Positions 14,978 to 24,139 of a stretch of DNA of 50,604 nt are shown one piece after another. Position 1 is the first letter of the stretch, and every line of letters starts with the position of its first letter. The DNA lies in contig NZ_JALOCF010000033.1 in NCBI RefSeq assembly GCF_023227905.1, positions 1 to 50,604 of the forward strand. Direction: 5' to 3'. Below the pieces are notes generated by a model that was not told the DNA's origin, ran no database searches, and worked only from the letters and a program-made list of their open reading frames with translations. The stretch is from Methylobacter sp. Lineage in GTDB: Bacteria; Pseudomonadota; Gammaproteobacteria; Methylococcales; Methylomonadaceae. Made by a program: the position numbers and the translations under genes.

Positions 14978-16018
14978 ATGACTGAAAGTATCGAAATCAG
15001 CGAATCCGTCCGCCATTATTATGGTCAGGTTTTGCAATCCAGCAATGATTTGAAAACCAGCGCCTGTTGCAGCATTGATGCGATGCCCGGCCACTTAAAA
15101 GCCTTACTGGCCGATTTGCACCCAGAAGTGCTGGAGCGTTTTTACGGCTGCGGCTCACCATTGCCCCCGGCTTTAAAAGGTAAAACTGTGCTGGATTTAG
15201 GTTGCGGTTCAGGACGCGACTGTTATTTACTATCGAAACTGGTTGGCCCGAAGGGTCGGGTGATTGGCGTCGATATGACGCCGGAACAGTTAGAAGTCGC
15301 CGTTCGTCATCGCGATTGGCATGCAGAGCGCTTCGGTTATGCCAATGTCGAGTTTTTGCACGGACATATCGAAAATCTGGCGGCTATCGGTATCGACGAT
15401 AACAGCATTGACGCAGTCGTTTCCAATTGCGTGATTAACTTGTCGCCGGAAAAACCACGGGTACTGGCGGAAATATTCCGAGTGCTGAAACCGGGTGGCG
15501 AACTCTATTTTTCCGATGTCTTCGCCGATCGCCGCATCCCGGCCGCTTTGCGCCAAGACCCCGTTTTGCTGGGCGAATGCCTGGGCGGCGCATTATACTG
15601 GGAAGACTTCCGGAGGATTATGCACGAGCTGGGATGCCCCGATGTGCGCGTCGTCAAACAAAATTCCATCAGTCTCGACGATCCTGAGGTTGCCGCTAAA
15701 ATCGGCATGGTCAAGTTCAGCTCGGTCACCGTCAGCGCTTTCAAGCTTCCGCTGGAAGACCGTTGTGAGGATTATGGGCAGGTGGCCTGCTACCTCGGCA
15801 CCATCCCCGAGCATCTGCATGCTTTCGATCTGGATAACCATCATCACTTCGAAACCGGCCGACCATTACGGGTCTGCGGTAACACCGCCGATATGCTGGC
15901 CGCCAGCCGCTATGCCGAGCATTTTCAGGTATTGGGTGAAAAATCCCGCCACTTCGGGTTGTTTGATTGCACTCCAGGGGCGCAAGGTGATTCGGCAGAA
16001 ACCGGTTTGTGTTGCTGA
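14978..16018 (+). CDS. arsM: Arsenite S-adenosylmethionine methyltransferase
   Basis: ArsM methylates As(III) stepwise to volatile or less toxic forms in the cytoplasm. The 346-residue protein has the SAM motif VLDLGCGSGRD (71-81). The arsenic-ligand cysteines include the N-terminal pair Cys30-Cys31 (TSACCSIDA), Cys151 in SNCVINL and Cys201 in GECLGGALY. A C-terminal domain ends in a Cys-Cys pair. A GAGGG ribosome-binding site precedes the ATG. No arsR or ars transporter is adjacent, so it appears to be a stand-alone detoxification gene beside an ABC-ATPase relic. It converges with the efflux genes to the right. Confidence 0.93.
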   Translation: MTESIEISESVRHYYGQVLQSSNDLKTSACCSIDAMPGHLKALLADLHPEVLERFYGCGSPLPPALKGKTVLDLGCGSGRDCYLLSKLVGPKGRVIGVDMTPEQLEVAVRHRDWHAERFGYANVEFLHGHIENLAAIGIDDNSIDAVVSNCVINLSPEKPRVLAEIFRVLKPGGELYFSDVFADRRIPAALRQDPVLLGECLGGALYWEDFRRIMHELGCPDVRVVKQNSISLDDPEVAAKIGMVKFSSVTVSAFKLPLEDRCEDYGQVACYLGTIPEHLHAFDLDNHHHFETGRPLRVCGNTADMLAASRYAEHFQVLGEKSRHFGLFDCTPGAQGDSAETGLCC

Positions 16019-16134
16019 TTGGGGCGCATGTACGCTGCTGATTTGTCTCGGCGAAAGCTTCGATGCCCGGCGCGGCAAGCAAGACCCAGTCCGTGCCACT
16101 TAATCTATCGATCAAATCGTAGCAATTTGGCGGT

Positions 16135-19100
16135 CTATGCCCCTTTCCAGGCAAAGAGCTTGCGGATCGCTTCCCTAATATCATCAACAAAGGTGAACAC
16201 GGCCGGAACGACCAGCAAGCTCAGTAATGTAGACGTGATGACGCCTCCCACAACGGCTATTGCCAAGGGCGCACTAAAGGCAGGATCGGCGCCCCACCCC
16301 AGCGCAACAGGCAACATGCCAAAACCCATAGCCATAGATGTCATGATGATGGGTCTTACCCGTTTGTGGCAGGCATCAAGCAATGCTTCAAACTGTGGCA
16401 GATGCATTTCCTGCCTGGCCACAATCGCGTATTCCACCAACAAAATGGAATTTTTAGTGACGATGCCGATCAACATCAGCAAGCCTATCAATGCGGGCAT
16501 TGAAAAACTTTTCCCGGTCAGCAGCAACATCACAAAAGCGCCGCCAACAGCCAGCGGCACTGCAACCAGGATGGTCAACGGCTGCATAAAATCTTTAAAC
16601 AGCAGCACCAGCACGGCAAAAATGCACAGCACGCCGACCATCATTGCAGAACTAAAGCTGGTAAACATCTCCGTCATTAATTGGGCATCGCCGAAATCAA
16701 CCAGGCTGACATTGCCCGGCAAGGTTTGCAGAGCCGGTAAAGCCATCGCCTCAGTGTGTATTTCGCCCAATTGGCGCAGCCCCAGCTCAACATCCAGAGT
16801 CACTTGCTCTGAACGATCAAAGCGCTTGATTACCGCCGGCTCGCTGCTCATGGTGATGTTGGCGACCTGGGCAAGCATGATGGCGCCGTTGTTGCTGGGC
16901 ACCGGTAAACGCGCCAAAGCTTGAAGATCTGCGCGCAATGCCTGGGGCAGTTTTACTCGTATAGGCAATTGCCGTTCGCTTAAATTAAATTTGGCAAGCT
17001 CTTCGGTAAAGTCGCCTGCGGTAGCGATACGGACAGTTTCGCCAATCGTCGCTGCCGTTACGCCAAAATCAGCCGCTTTGGCAAAATCAATCGCCACACT
17101 GACTTCAGGTTGCTCCAGACTTGCGCTGGAAATTACATTGCCCACATTTTTTAAAGTGCGCAGCTCCCGTTCCAATTTGCGGGCGGCAGTCCGCAAAGCG
17201 ACGGGATCATCACTTTTAAGCACCAGCTGCAACTGGTTACCGACATCCTTAAGTCCAACGGAAGTGCGGACACCGATTTGCCGGCTGAGCTTTTCACGCA
17301 AATCAGCTTCAATAGCTTGCTGGGTGCGATCGCGTTCTTTCCTGTGCTTGAGCAGCACGGTTAATTTCGCTTTGCGGACTTCAGCGCTTTGCCCGTCCAG
17401 TAACTCGCTACTGCCGACCAGACTGAACACGCCTTGTACATCTTTTTCGCCGATCAGCATTTGTCTGGCACGCTCTGACGCGAGAAGCGTATCTTCAAGC
17501 GTACTGCCTGGAGGCAATTCGATATTTACCTGCGTTTGCGCATAGTCTGTCGGCGGCAGGAATCCTTTCGGAAGCAGCGGGATAAGAGCCAGTGAACCTA
17601 TAAAAAAAGCAAGTGCTGCCAGGACGGTTATGCTTCGATGCTGCAAGCACCAGGCTACCGCTCTTAAATACAGCGTCATCAACCTGGAGTCGGGCTTTTC
17701 CTGCTGTTCAACATCGGGTTTAAGCAAATACGCCGCCATCATAGGCGTCAGCATGCGCGCCACCATCAGCGACGAAAAAATAGCCAGCGCCGCAGTCCAA
17801 CCGAATTGCTTAAAGTATTTGCCTAATTCACCAGTCATAAACGCAGTCGGCAAAAACACTGCGATTAGCGCAAAGGTAGTCGCAGTAACAGCAAGGCCGA
17901 TTTCCTCTACGGCATCGTTAGCCGCCTTGAAAGGTGTTTTACCCATTCTTATGTGACGGGAGATATTTTCAATTTCAACGATGGCATCATCCACCAGCAC
18001 CCCGACCACCAGTACTAACGCCAGCTGGGTGAGCATGTTAAAGGTGAAGCCGAAGTACTGCATGCCCCAATAACTCGGGATAATCGATAGAGGCAATGCC
18101 ACCGCCGCGATTAAAGTGGCGCGCCAGTCGCGTAAAAAAAATCCCACCACCAGTATTGCCAGCACCGCACCTTCGTAAAGCTGGCGCATAGTGCCGTCAA
18201 AGGTTTCTTGCGCCACTAGCGTATTGTCAATGACCTGCTCTATTTTTAAATTTGGGTACTGTTTAGCCAGTTGCCTAATTTCCTGTTGCACAGTTTTAGC
18301 AACCGCCACTGCGTTTTCCCCTTCCGTGCGGCTAACTTCAAAAGCAATGACGGGCTTACCATTCAATAATGCCAGGCTGCGCCGTTCCTCTATGCCGTCT
18401 TCTATTTCGGCAATTTGATCGAGCCGGACGGATTTGCCGTCGCTCAGGGGCAAATGCAGCTTTTTTAAATCGTCCAGGGTCTTTGCGCTGGCCAAGGTGC
18501 GTACCGACTGCTCAGCGCCGCCCACATTGCCGCGCCCGCTGGGCGCATCCCGTTGAATTTGGCCTAGCAGATGCGAGACATCGGCCGCAGTAATTCCCAA
18601 CTGGGCCATTCTATCGGGGTCAAGCTCGACACTGACTTCTCGCGCCACGCCGCCTAAGCGAGTTACCTTGCCTACGCCTTCCAGGCTGAGCATCCGCTTG
18701 CTTAACGTGTCGTCTATAAACCACGACAAATCTTTTTCATCCGCTTGGTCCGATGAAATCGCATAAGTAAGAACGGGCCAGCCGACATGGATGACTTTGG
18801 TGATAATCGGATCGCGCATGGCAACGGGCAAATCGGCCCGAATTTGGCCTACGGCGTCGCGCACTTCGTTAGTGGCATCGGAGCCGTTTTTTTCCAACTC
18901 GAACTCAACGGTAATTGTCGCCGTCCCTTCCAGCACCGTGCTGTAAATGTGCTTTAAGCCTTGCAGGCTGGCTACTGAATTCTCGATTTTTTTTACAACC
19001 TCGGTTTCCAGCTGCGAAGGTGTTGCGCCATCATACTTGGCGGTCACGATCACTTTCGGCAGCTGAATGTCCGGATATTCCTGCACACCTAGCGTCCGGA

Positions 19101-19185
19101 AACTATCGATGCCGAAAAAACACAGCATCATAAAAAATACTATGGCCGCGATAGGATTTTTTATCGACCAGGCGGAAACATTCAT
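16135..19185 (-). CDS. RND-family efflux permease (AcrB/HAE1-type)
   Basis: This is a proton-driven inner-membrane pump of the AcrB/MexF superfamily. The 1016-residue protein has the family plan: an N-terminal helix, a large periplasmic loop (about 35-330) with PDIQLPKVIVTAKYDGA, helices with VLVDDAIVEIENI (TM4 aspartates), a second loop, and a C-terminal block with LVEYAIVARQ and TSMAMGFGMLPVALGWG. It begins 2 nt after the adaptor stop, so the pair is one operon. No outer-membrane partner is adjacent. Sequence features fit multidrug/HAE pumps rather than metal CzcA types, but the substrate is unknown. Confidence 0.93.
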   Translation of the reverse strand: MNVSAWSIKNPIAAIVFFMMLCFFGIDSFRTLGVQEYPDIQLPKVIVTAKYDGATPSQLETEVVKKIENSVASLQGLKHIYSTVLEGTATITVEFELEKNGSDATNEVRDAVGQIRADLPVAMRDPIITKVIHVGWPVLTYAISSDQADEKDLSWFIDDTLSKRMLSLEGVGKVTRLGGVAREVSVELDPDRMAQLGITAADVSHLLGQIQRDAPSGRGNVGGAEQSVRTLASAKTLDDLKKLHLPLSDGKSVRLDQIAEIEDGIEERRSLALLNGKPVIAFEVSRTEGENAVAVAKTVQQEIRQLAKQYPNLKIEQVIDNTLVAQETFDGTMRQLYEGAVLAILVVGFFLRDWRATLIAAVALPLSIIPSYWGMQYFGFTFNMLTQLALVLVVGVLVDDAIVEIENISRHIRMGKTPFKAANDAVEEIGLAVTATTFALIAVFLPTAFMTGELGKYFKQFGWTAALAIFSSLMVARMLTPMMAAYLLKPDVEQQEKPDSRLMTLYLRAVAWCLQHRSITVLAALAFFIGSLALIPLLPKGFLPPTDYAQTQVNIELPPGSTLEDTLLASERARQMLIGEKDVQGVFSLVGSSELLDGQSAEVRKAKLTVLLKHRKERDRTQQAIEADLREKLSRQIGVRTSVGLKDVGNQLQLVLKSDDPVALRTAARKLERELRTLKNVGNVISSASLEQPEVSVAIDFAKAADFGVTAATIGETVRIATAGDFTEELAKFNLSERQLPIRVKLPQALRADLQALARLPVPSNNGAIMLAQVANITMSSEPAVIKRFDRSEQVTLDVELGLRQLGEIHTEAMALPALQTLPGNVSLVDFGDAQLMTEMFTSFSSAMMVGVLCIFAVLVLLFKDFMQPLTILVAVPLAVGGAFVMLLLTGKSFSMPALIGLLMLIGIVTKNSILLVEYAIVARQEMHLPQFEALLDACHKRVRPIIMTSMAMGFGMLPVALGWGADPAFSAPLAIAVVGGVITSTLLSLLVVPAVFTFVDDIREAIRKLFAWKGA

Positions 19186-19187
19186 CG

Positions 19188-20372
19188 TTAACCTGGATTG
19201 GAAGTATTGGCTGACTCAGCTTGAACGCTGACCAGATCGCCGTCAGTTAAAAAGCCGGCGCCGCTGACGACAATGTCGGTGTCGCCCGGCAAGCCATCCA
19301 GGATTTCTATGCGGTTACTCCGGCGTCGCCCCACCTGCACTTTAACCTGGCTTATCCGATTGCTGCTGTCCACTGCAAAAACATAACTAAAGCCATCACG
19401 AATAACAACGGCTTGCTGAGGCACGCTAAGGGCGTCGGTTGTGCCTAACAGAAACTCCCCGCTTGCGAACATGCCTGCCTTGACCTGTGGCGTTGAATTG
19501 ACATCGACGTAAACCAGGGCATTGCGCGTTTTAGGGTCTACCGTAGGCGCGACCATGCGCACAGTGCCCTTGATTTGCTCCCGGTCAGGCAGAGTAATGA
19601 TAACCTCGCCGCCCGTTTTGATATTGGCCAGGTCGGCCGCGGTCACTTCCGCCCGCCATTCAAGCCGGTTTTTCCGGATCAGACGGAACAATTCATCGCC
19701 GCTGGATACCACTGCGCCGAGCGTTGCGACACGCGCAGAAATGACGCCGTCATCGGGCGCAAGCACATGCGTATAGCCCAGTTGCAATTGGCTGGATGCG
19801 CGCCTGGCCTTGGCAGCCGACAGCTTGGCTTCGGCAGTGCGTTCGGCAATCAACAGCTGGTTTATTTGCTGTGCGGGTAGCGCGCCCGACTTTTGCAAAA
19901 AGCGGGCGCGAACCGCATTGGCCTTGGCCTCCGCCAGCACTGCCTCGGCTTCAACGACCATGGCGCCTTGCTCGGCTAAGCTTTGATACATCGTGTCTTT
20001 AGCAAATTCAGCGATCACTTGGCCTTTGCGCACCCAGTCCCCGACGTTGACGTTAACGGCGCTTAATCTCAATCCGTCAATTTCCGCGCCGACGATAGCC
20101 TCCTGCCAAGGCGCGATATCACCGTTGGCAACCAGCTTAACCGGCCAAGCGGCAAGCGCGGGCTTGGCAGTGCTTACATATAACGCGGGTTTCGCCGCTA
20201 CAGCTTCCGGCTGCGTTTCCTGGCTTTTCGGGGCCATGAATGCCGATGTGGCTCCGACTGTAGCTAAGGCAATAACAGCAGCGAAAATCAGCTTTCTGTT
20301 AATTTTCACAGCCTGAAATTTGGCGGCCATCGAAGTGTTTCCGGCCCGGTTATTTGTTGTGCTTTTATTCAT
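19188..20372 (-). CDS. RND efflux periplasmic adaptor (membrane-fusion protein)
   Basis: This adaptor links the RND permease downstream to an outer-membrane channel. The 394-residue protein has one N-terminal membrane anchor (about 28-47), then lipoyl-like halves (VNVGDWVRKGQVIAEF and YTHVLAPDDGVISARV) around a coiled-coil hairpin rich in Ala/Glu (about 135-195). Beta-barrel and membrane-proximal domains follow (QQAVVIRDGFSYVFAV). It is the first gene of the pair. Its upstream region is occupied by a repeat element starting at 20404, so any promoter lies within or next to that element. Confidence 0.92.
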   Translation of the reverse strand: MNKSTTNNRAGNTSMAAKFQAVKINRKLIFAAVIALATVGATSAFMAPKSQETQPEAVAAKPALYVSTAKPALAAWPVKLVANGDIAPWQEAIVGAEIDGLRLSAVNVNVGDWVRKGQVIAEFAKDTMYQSLAEQGAMVVEAEAVLAEAKANAVRARFLQKSGALPAQQINQLLIAERTAEAKLSAAKARRASSQLQLGYTHVLAPDDGVISARVATLGAVVSSGDELFRLIRKNRLEWRAEVTAADLANIKTGGEVIITLPDREQIKGTVRMVAPTVDPKTRNALVYVDVNSTPQVKAGMFASGEFLLGTTDALSVPQQAVVIRDGFSYVFAVDSSNRISQVKVQVGRRRSNRIEILDGLPGDTDIVVSGAGFLTDGDLVSVQAESANTSNPG

Positions 20373-20403
20373 GAACTTCGCTTTAGTTGAACAATTCGGT
20401 TAC

Positions 20404-20791
20404 TAACTGATGTTACGCACAGGATGTGCTTCTCCCGTTTGCCGCGCCGAGCACCGGAGCTTTTGCCGAGAATGGCCCGTAAGGGGTGCGGCAGAGAGGC
20501 CGCACGTTGGCAGAGGGCAGGAGCCCCATCTGCCAACCCTCGGCAAAAGCGAGGAGCGCAGGACACAAGCAGCAACCGGGCCGCCTTTCTTTTGGATACT
20601 TTTCTTTGGCGGAGCACAAATTCGCCTGGAGCGAATTTGAACAGCCATGAGGCTGGCCCGCAGGGCGAAAACCAGGGAGGGTTTTCGTAGCGAAAAGTAT
20701 CTCGCCTTCGGGTGCGCGAACCCGGTTCAAATAAACTGTCGCGTTAGCGACGCCTTAAATTTAAATTCGACTGACTGCGTAACATCAGTTA
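20404..20791. mobile_element. MITE-like element with 16-bp terminal inverted repeats and internal hairpins
   Basis: TAACTGATGTTACGCA (20404-20419) is repeated as a perfect inverted copy at 20776-20791. Between them lies a chain of stem-loops. CTTTTGCCGAG (20460-20470) pairs with CTCGGCAAAAG (20539-20549), enclosing GTGCGGC/GCCGCAC and TTGGCAGA/TCTGCCAA. Further on are AAATTCGC/GCGAATTT and CGAAAACC/GGTTTTCG. Open frames inside it in several phases are low-quality and I treat them as spurious. It occupies most of the 535-bp gap between the adaptor gene and the LplT-like gene. Similar end sequences recur at 37068 and 41889. Confidence 0.65.
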
Positions 20792-20907
20792 TTAAATTTA
20801 AAGGCGATCTCTTGGCAAGTGCAGGCAAAGAGTGTGTGAGCTGCTTTATGGAACAAGCTGTCATACCGAAGCCCCTGATTATAGCCGAAATGAGACCTCG
20901 GGCTTTG

Positions 20908-22131
20908 CTACGAATGCCTTTGAATCATCCTGTTTACCAGTAATGTCAGGGGTATGGTGGCAACCGCAAATCCAGACAAACACAAAGGCAGAGAAACACC
21001 ATAATTGACAATAAAGGCGCTTAACATCAGGACCAATACCGCGAGCAAAGAACTCATAATGTTGTAAGCGGCAAAGATTCGCGCCTTAGCTTGCTGATTG
21101 GCGACTAAATATAACACCGATGAAAAATGTGCCGCATAAACACCCGAAGCAAAAGCAATGGTAAAAAAATCGAATTGCATTCGAAGCAATGAATCGGGAA
21201 TGGACCCATACAAATCGATACCTGCCAGTCCTATCAGCACAGTCATAAAAATAGCGACACGGGTGTTGGGCTTGCCATGTAGCCAATAGGAGCCGATCGC
21301 CAAACCGCTACTAACCCCCAGAGTAAAAATCAGCAGAATCGAAGCCACTTGCTTCTCGTCGCCCAGCAAGGTCGTGCGAACTAATGCCGTGACGTTAGAT
21401 AGATAGACTGCGCCCAGCGACCAATACCATGACAGCGCGATGATAGCCGCTATGCAGCGACGGTCCTGGCAAGCCAACAGAAGTATTTCGAATGTTGATT
21501 TTAAAGGGTTGAAGCTTGGCGACAATAGTTTGGGATCGCCGCCCGCGCTTTTGGTACAAAAGCACGTTGCCGAGAATGACACAATCGCGGCGGCTAACGC
21601 TATGCTTCCTATTAGATATATATCGGTATGGGCACCGTAAATTGCGCCTATATAGGTTCCTGACAGTATCGCAATCATCGTCCCCGCTTCCATCAACGAG
21701 GAGCCTGTCGCTAAAGCCGAAGGCGGCAGGCATTCGGATAACATAGCGTATTTCAAAGGGCCGAACAGCGTCGAAGTAATACCTTTTGCAAAAATCAAAA
21801 CCAGCAACAAGCCGATATTGCCGCTTAAAAACCCGAATGCGGCAAAAGCCGCGATAAAAATATCGATAGCACGCAGAGCCATAGATACTTTACGTTTGTC
21901 ATAGCGATCGCCAAGATATCCTCCATGAGCTGAAAAAATAAAAAATGGCAGAATAAACAGGCTCCATGAAAGCGTTGCGATCAGACCGACATTACTGGCG
22001 GTCATATCAGCCTTAAAAGCGGCATAAACGATAACGCCATTTTTAAGCAATAAATCAACAAATGAGTTAGTGGATCCCGCCAATAAATGACAAAGAAAGT
22101 ATCGCGTCGATAATGTCTTAAGCTTATTCAT
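20908..22131 (-). CDS. MFS transporter resembling the lysophospholipid flippase LplT
   Basis: This is a 407-residue, 12-helix major facilitator. After the first helices it has GGYLGDRYDKRKV (the MFS motif A region). It then has FGPLKYAMLSECLPPSALATGSSLMEAGT, whose pattern F(G/S)PxKYxxL...NxLMEA is characteristic of LplT proteins, which flip lysophospholipids across the inner membrane. It is the last gene of the leftward phosphonate operon, 90 nt after a methyltransferase. An LplT-like carrier here fits a lipid product better than a soluble phosphonate. Export of a different product is possible. Confidence 0.82.
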   Translation of the reverse strand: MNKLKTLSTRYFLCHLLAGSTNSFVDLLLKNGVIVYAAFKADMTASNVGLIATLSWSLFILPFFIFSAHGGYLGDRYDKRKVSMALRAIDIFIAAFAAFGFLSGNIGLLLVLIFAKGITSTLFGPLKYAMLSECLPPSALATGSSLMEAGTMIAILSGTYIGAIYGAHTDIYLIGSIALAAAIVSFSATCFCTKSAGGDPKLLSPSFNPLKSTFEILLLACQDRRCIAAIIALSWYWSLGAVYLSNVTALVRTTLLGDEKQVASILLIFTLGVSSGLAIGSYWLHGKPNTRVAIFMTVLIGLAGIDLYGSIPDSLLRMQFDFFTIAFASGVYAAHFSSVLYLVANQQAKARIFAAYNIMSSLLAVLVLMLSAFIVNYGVSLPLCLSGFAVATIPLTLLVNRMIQRHS

Positions 22132-22221
22132 AAAAACAGCTTGATGCCTTGATTACCCGCTTTACTCCAAGAAATGACCGCATTCTGAAAAGGGGGCGGT
22201 TACAAATTGGTATGAAATTTG

Positions 22222-22986
22222 TTACGGTTTTCTGGCGAGAACGATAGAGCCCGTGTACTGATCCTTTAGTGGAAAAATATTTTCCAGTCGCCCGAATGTC
22301 TCAAGCTGCGCTCTATCGCACTGTACAAGAATGTGCGTAAAAAAACCGGAGTCCATGCCGAATTGATAAAAGTCCTTAAAGTCGGAAAACTCCACCGTTT
22401 TCGTGAACGTGTCAATCGCAACAACATCCAAGCCGGCGTCACTAAGATAGGAAACTATGGTTTCGGTGCCCATCGGCAATGGATTGGCTTGTTTTAAGAA
22501 GTCTTCGGAAAGCGTCATCCGGGCAAGTTCATCTATCCGTGGAAATGCCTCATACGTGGTGCCGACAATCGAGTAGTAGCCGCCAGGCCTCAATAGTTTG
22601 GATGTATCCCGAACCACTTCGCTGCCATCTACAAAGGTGGTCAGAAAGTACATTAACATTAAGTCAACGCTAGCCAAGGGAAAGTGTTTGCAGGTATTCA
22701 AAACATCGTCATGGATCGCATTAAAAGACAGCTTCGTTTTTGCTATTTTCAGCATTTCGCCGGACAGATCGATACCATGCAAATTCCCCTCTGGAAAAAG
22801 CTCTTTCATTTTCAGCAGCGACTCTCCTGTGCCGACTGCCAAATCCAATACATCATCAATACGCTGGTTACCGATATGGGTTTTAATTTGTTGGTATGCC
22901 TTATCTCTGGCGCCTGAATAAAGCCCCAGTTCGTCCCGGTCATAAGTGCCGGCGATGCTTTGATCGTAAAGCTTGCCAATATCCAT
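22222..22986 (-). CDS. SAM-dependent methyltransferase (class I) of the phosphonate operon
   Basis: This 254-residue class I methyltransferase has motif I VLDLAVGTGES, the acidic residue HGIDLS after strand 2, and motifs LASVDLMLMYFL and LLRPGGYYSIVG. It resembles methyltransferases acting on small amines or lipid head groups. It starts 13 nt after the AEP transaminase stop, so the two are co-transcribed. By position it may N-methylate AEP or the finished AEP lipid. Methylation of another position is possible because the family does not define the acceptor. Confidence 0.85.
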   Translation of the reverse strand: MDIGKLYDQSIAGTYDRDELGLYSGARDKAYQQIKTHIGNQRIDDVLDLAVGTGESLLKMKELFPEGNLHGIDLSGEMLKIAKTKLSFNAIHDDVLNTCKHFPLASVDLMLMYFLTTFVDGSEVVRDTSKLLRPGGYYSIVGTTYEAFPRIDELARMTLSEDFLKQANPLPMGTETIVSYLSDAGLDVVAIDTFTKTVEFSDFKDFYQFGMDSGFFTHILVQCDRAQLETFGRLENIFPLKDQYTGSIVLARKP

Positions 22987-22999
22987 TTTCTGTACCTTG

Positions 23000-24139
23000 T
23001 TAGTTATTGATCGTTTTAAACAGTGGCAAAACGATTTCGTTCGCCGCCAGATAGCGCTTCATGGCGACGAGAAATGCCTGGATGTCCTGAATGTCGATTT
23101 GTCCGATATTCGCCAAACGGAAACTGGCAAGATTTCCCACTTTGCCGGGATAAAGGGTATAGCCTTCAGCCAGCAATGCATCGTGCATGGCATCAAAATC
23201 ATAGCGGGGGTGTTGCGGCTCTAAAAAAGTAGTTAACAGCTTGGACTGAGGGAGCTGCGGCACCGCCATCGCGAAGCCCAGTTTGTCCATGCCGTCCAGC
23301 AGGATTTCCCAACATTGACAATAACGCCGATAGCGGCCCAGCTGGGTTTCTTCGAAGAACTCATCCAGTGCTGCATCAAGGGCATACAACACCTGCACGG
23401 GGGGGGTAAAACGCATTTGCAGGGTCGATTCGAAACCGGCGTGCTGGCCGTATAAGTCCAGGTACAAACTGCGCGGCCTGTAGTTTTCAGGCGGGATCAG
23501 CAAGGTGTTGCGGCAAATCACGAAAGCTGTGCCAGCCATGCCTTGTATGCATTTGTTGGAGGACGAGATGACAAAGTCGCAAGAGGTTTGCCTCAAATTC
23601 AGCGGGATTCCGGCAAAAGACGACATCGCATCGACAATGACCTTGACGTCATGGCGTTGGCTTATCGCCGTGATGTCCTCAAGCGGATTCAAAATGCCGG
23701 TAGTAGTCTCATGATGAATCAGCGCCAGATGGGTAATAGACGGATTGGTCGAAAGAATACGGTCCACTTCCAGCGTATCGGGCAGTTCATCGTAAGCGGT
23801 CTCGTAAACGGCGATTTGTTCCGGGCGCAGATGTATGCAGCACATGTCCAGCATGCGTTTGCCGTATGCACCGTTAATCAATACCAGGATTTTTCCATCA
23901 TTGGGTACTACCGAACTGACGCAGGCCTCCACTGCCGCAGTTCCGGAGCCTGCGAACAATACCGCAGTGTGCGTATCCTCGCCGTGAACCACTTGCACCA
24001 GCCGCCGGCGAATGCTGTCTTGTAGCGCACCAAACTCCGCCTCGCGCGGGCAAATATCGGGAACAATCTGGGCCTGCTTGACCCTGTCGCTGGTGGTGGC
24101 GGGTCCGGGTGTCAGCAATACGTTGCGGCGAATCTTCAT
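23000..24139 (-). CDS. phnW: 2-aminoethylphosphonate-pyruvate transaminase (PhnW/PntD-type)
   Basis: This PLP enzyme interconverts phosphonoacetaldehyde plus alanine with AEP plus pyruvate. Beside PEP mutase it should run toward AEP. The start at 24139 gives 379 residues beginning MKIRRNVLLTPGPATTS, the family N-terminus, and makes an ATGA overlap with the nucleotidyltransferase gene. PLP residues are visible: Asp170 in VDAMSSF and Lys196 in SSSNKCIQGM. The gene pair (nucleotidyltransferase then transaminase) has the same order as the fused PntC-PntD protein known from Treponema, here as two coupled genes. No phosphonatase (phnX) is present, arguing against catabolism. Confidence 0.92.
   Translation of the reverse strand: MKIRRNVLLTPGPATTSDRVKQAQIVPDICPREAEFGALQDSIRRRLVQVVHGEDTHTAVLFAGSGTAAVEACVSSVVPNDGKILVLINGAYGKRMLDMCCIHLRPEQIAVYETAYDELPDTLEVDRILSTNPSITHLALIHHETTTGILNPLEDITAISQRHDVKVIVDAMSSFAGIPLNLRQTSCDFVISSSNKCIQGMAGTAFVICRNTLLIPPENYRPRSLYLDLYGQHAGFESTLQMRFTPPVQVLYALDAALDEFFEETQLGRYRRYCQCWEILLDGMDKLGFAMAVPQLPQSKLLTTFLEPQHPRYDFDAMHDALLAEGYTLYPGKVGNLASFRLANIGQIDIQDIQAFLVAMKRYLAANEIVLPLFKTINN

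Noticed and set aside
16019..16924. Long plus-strand frame opposite the RND permease
   Set aside because: It is low-complexity Ser/Thr/Ala-rich antisense of a well-supported gene.
20410..20730. Several overlapping open frames between the adaptor and LplT-like genes
   Set aside because: They lie inside the hairpin-rich MITE-like element, in conflicting frames, without motifs or ribosome-binding sites.
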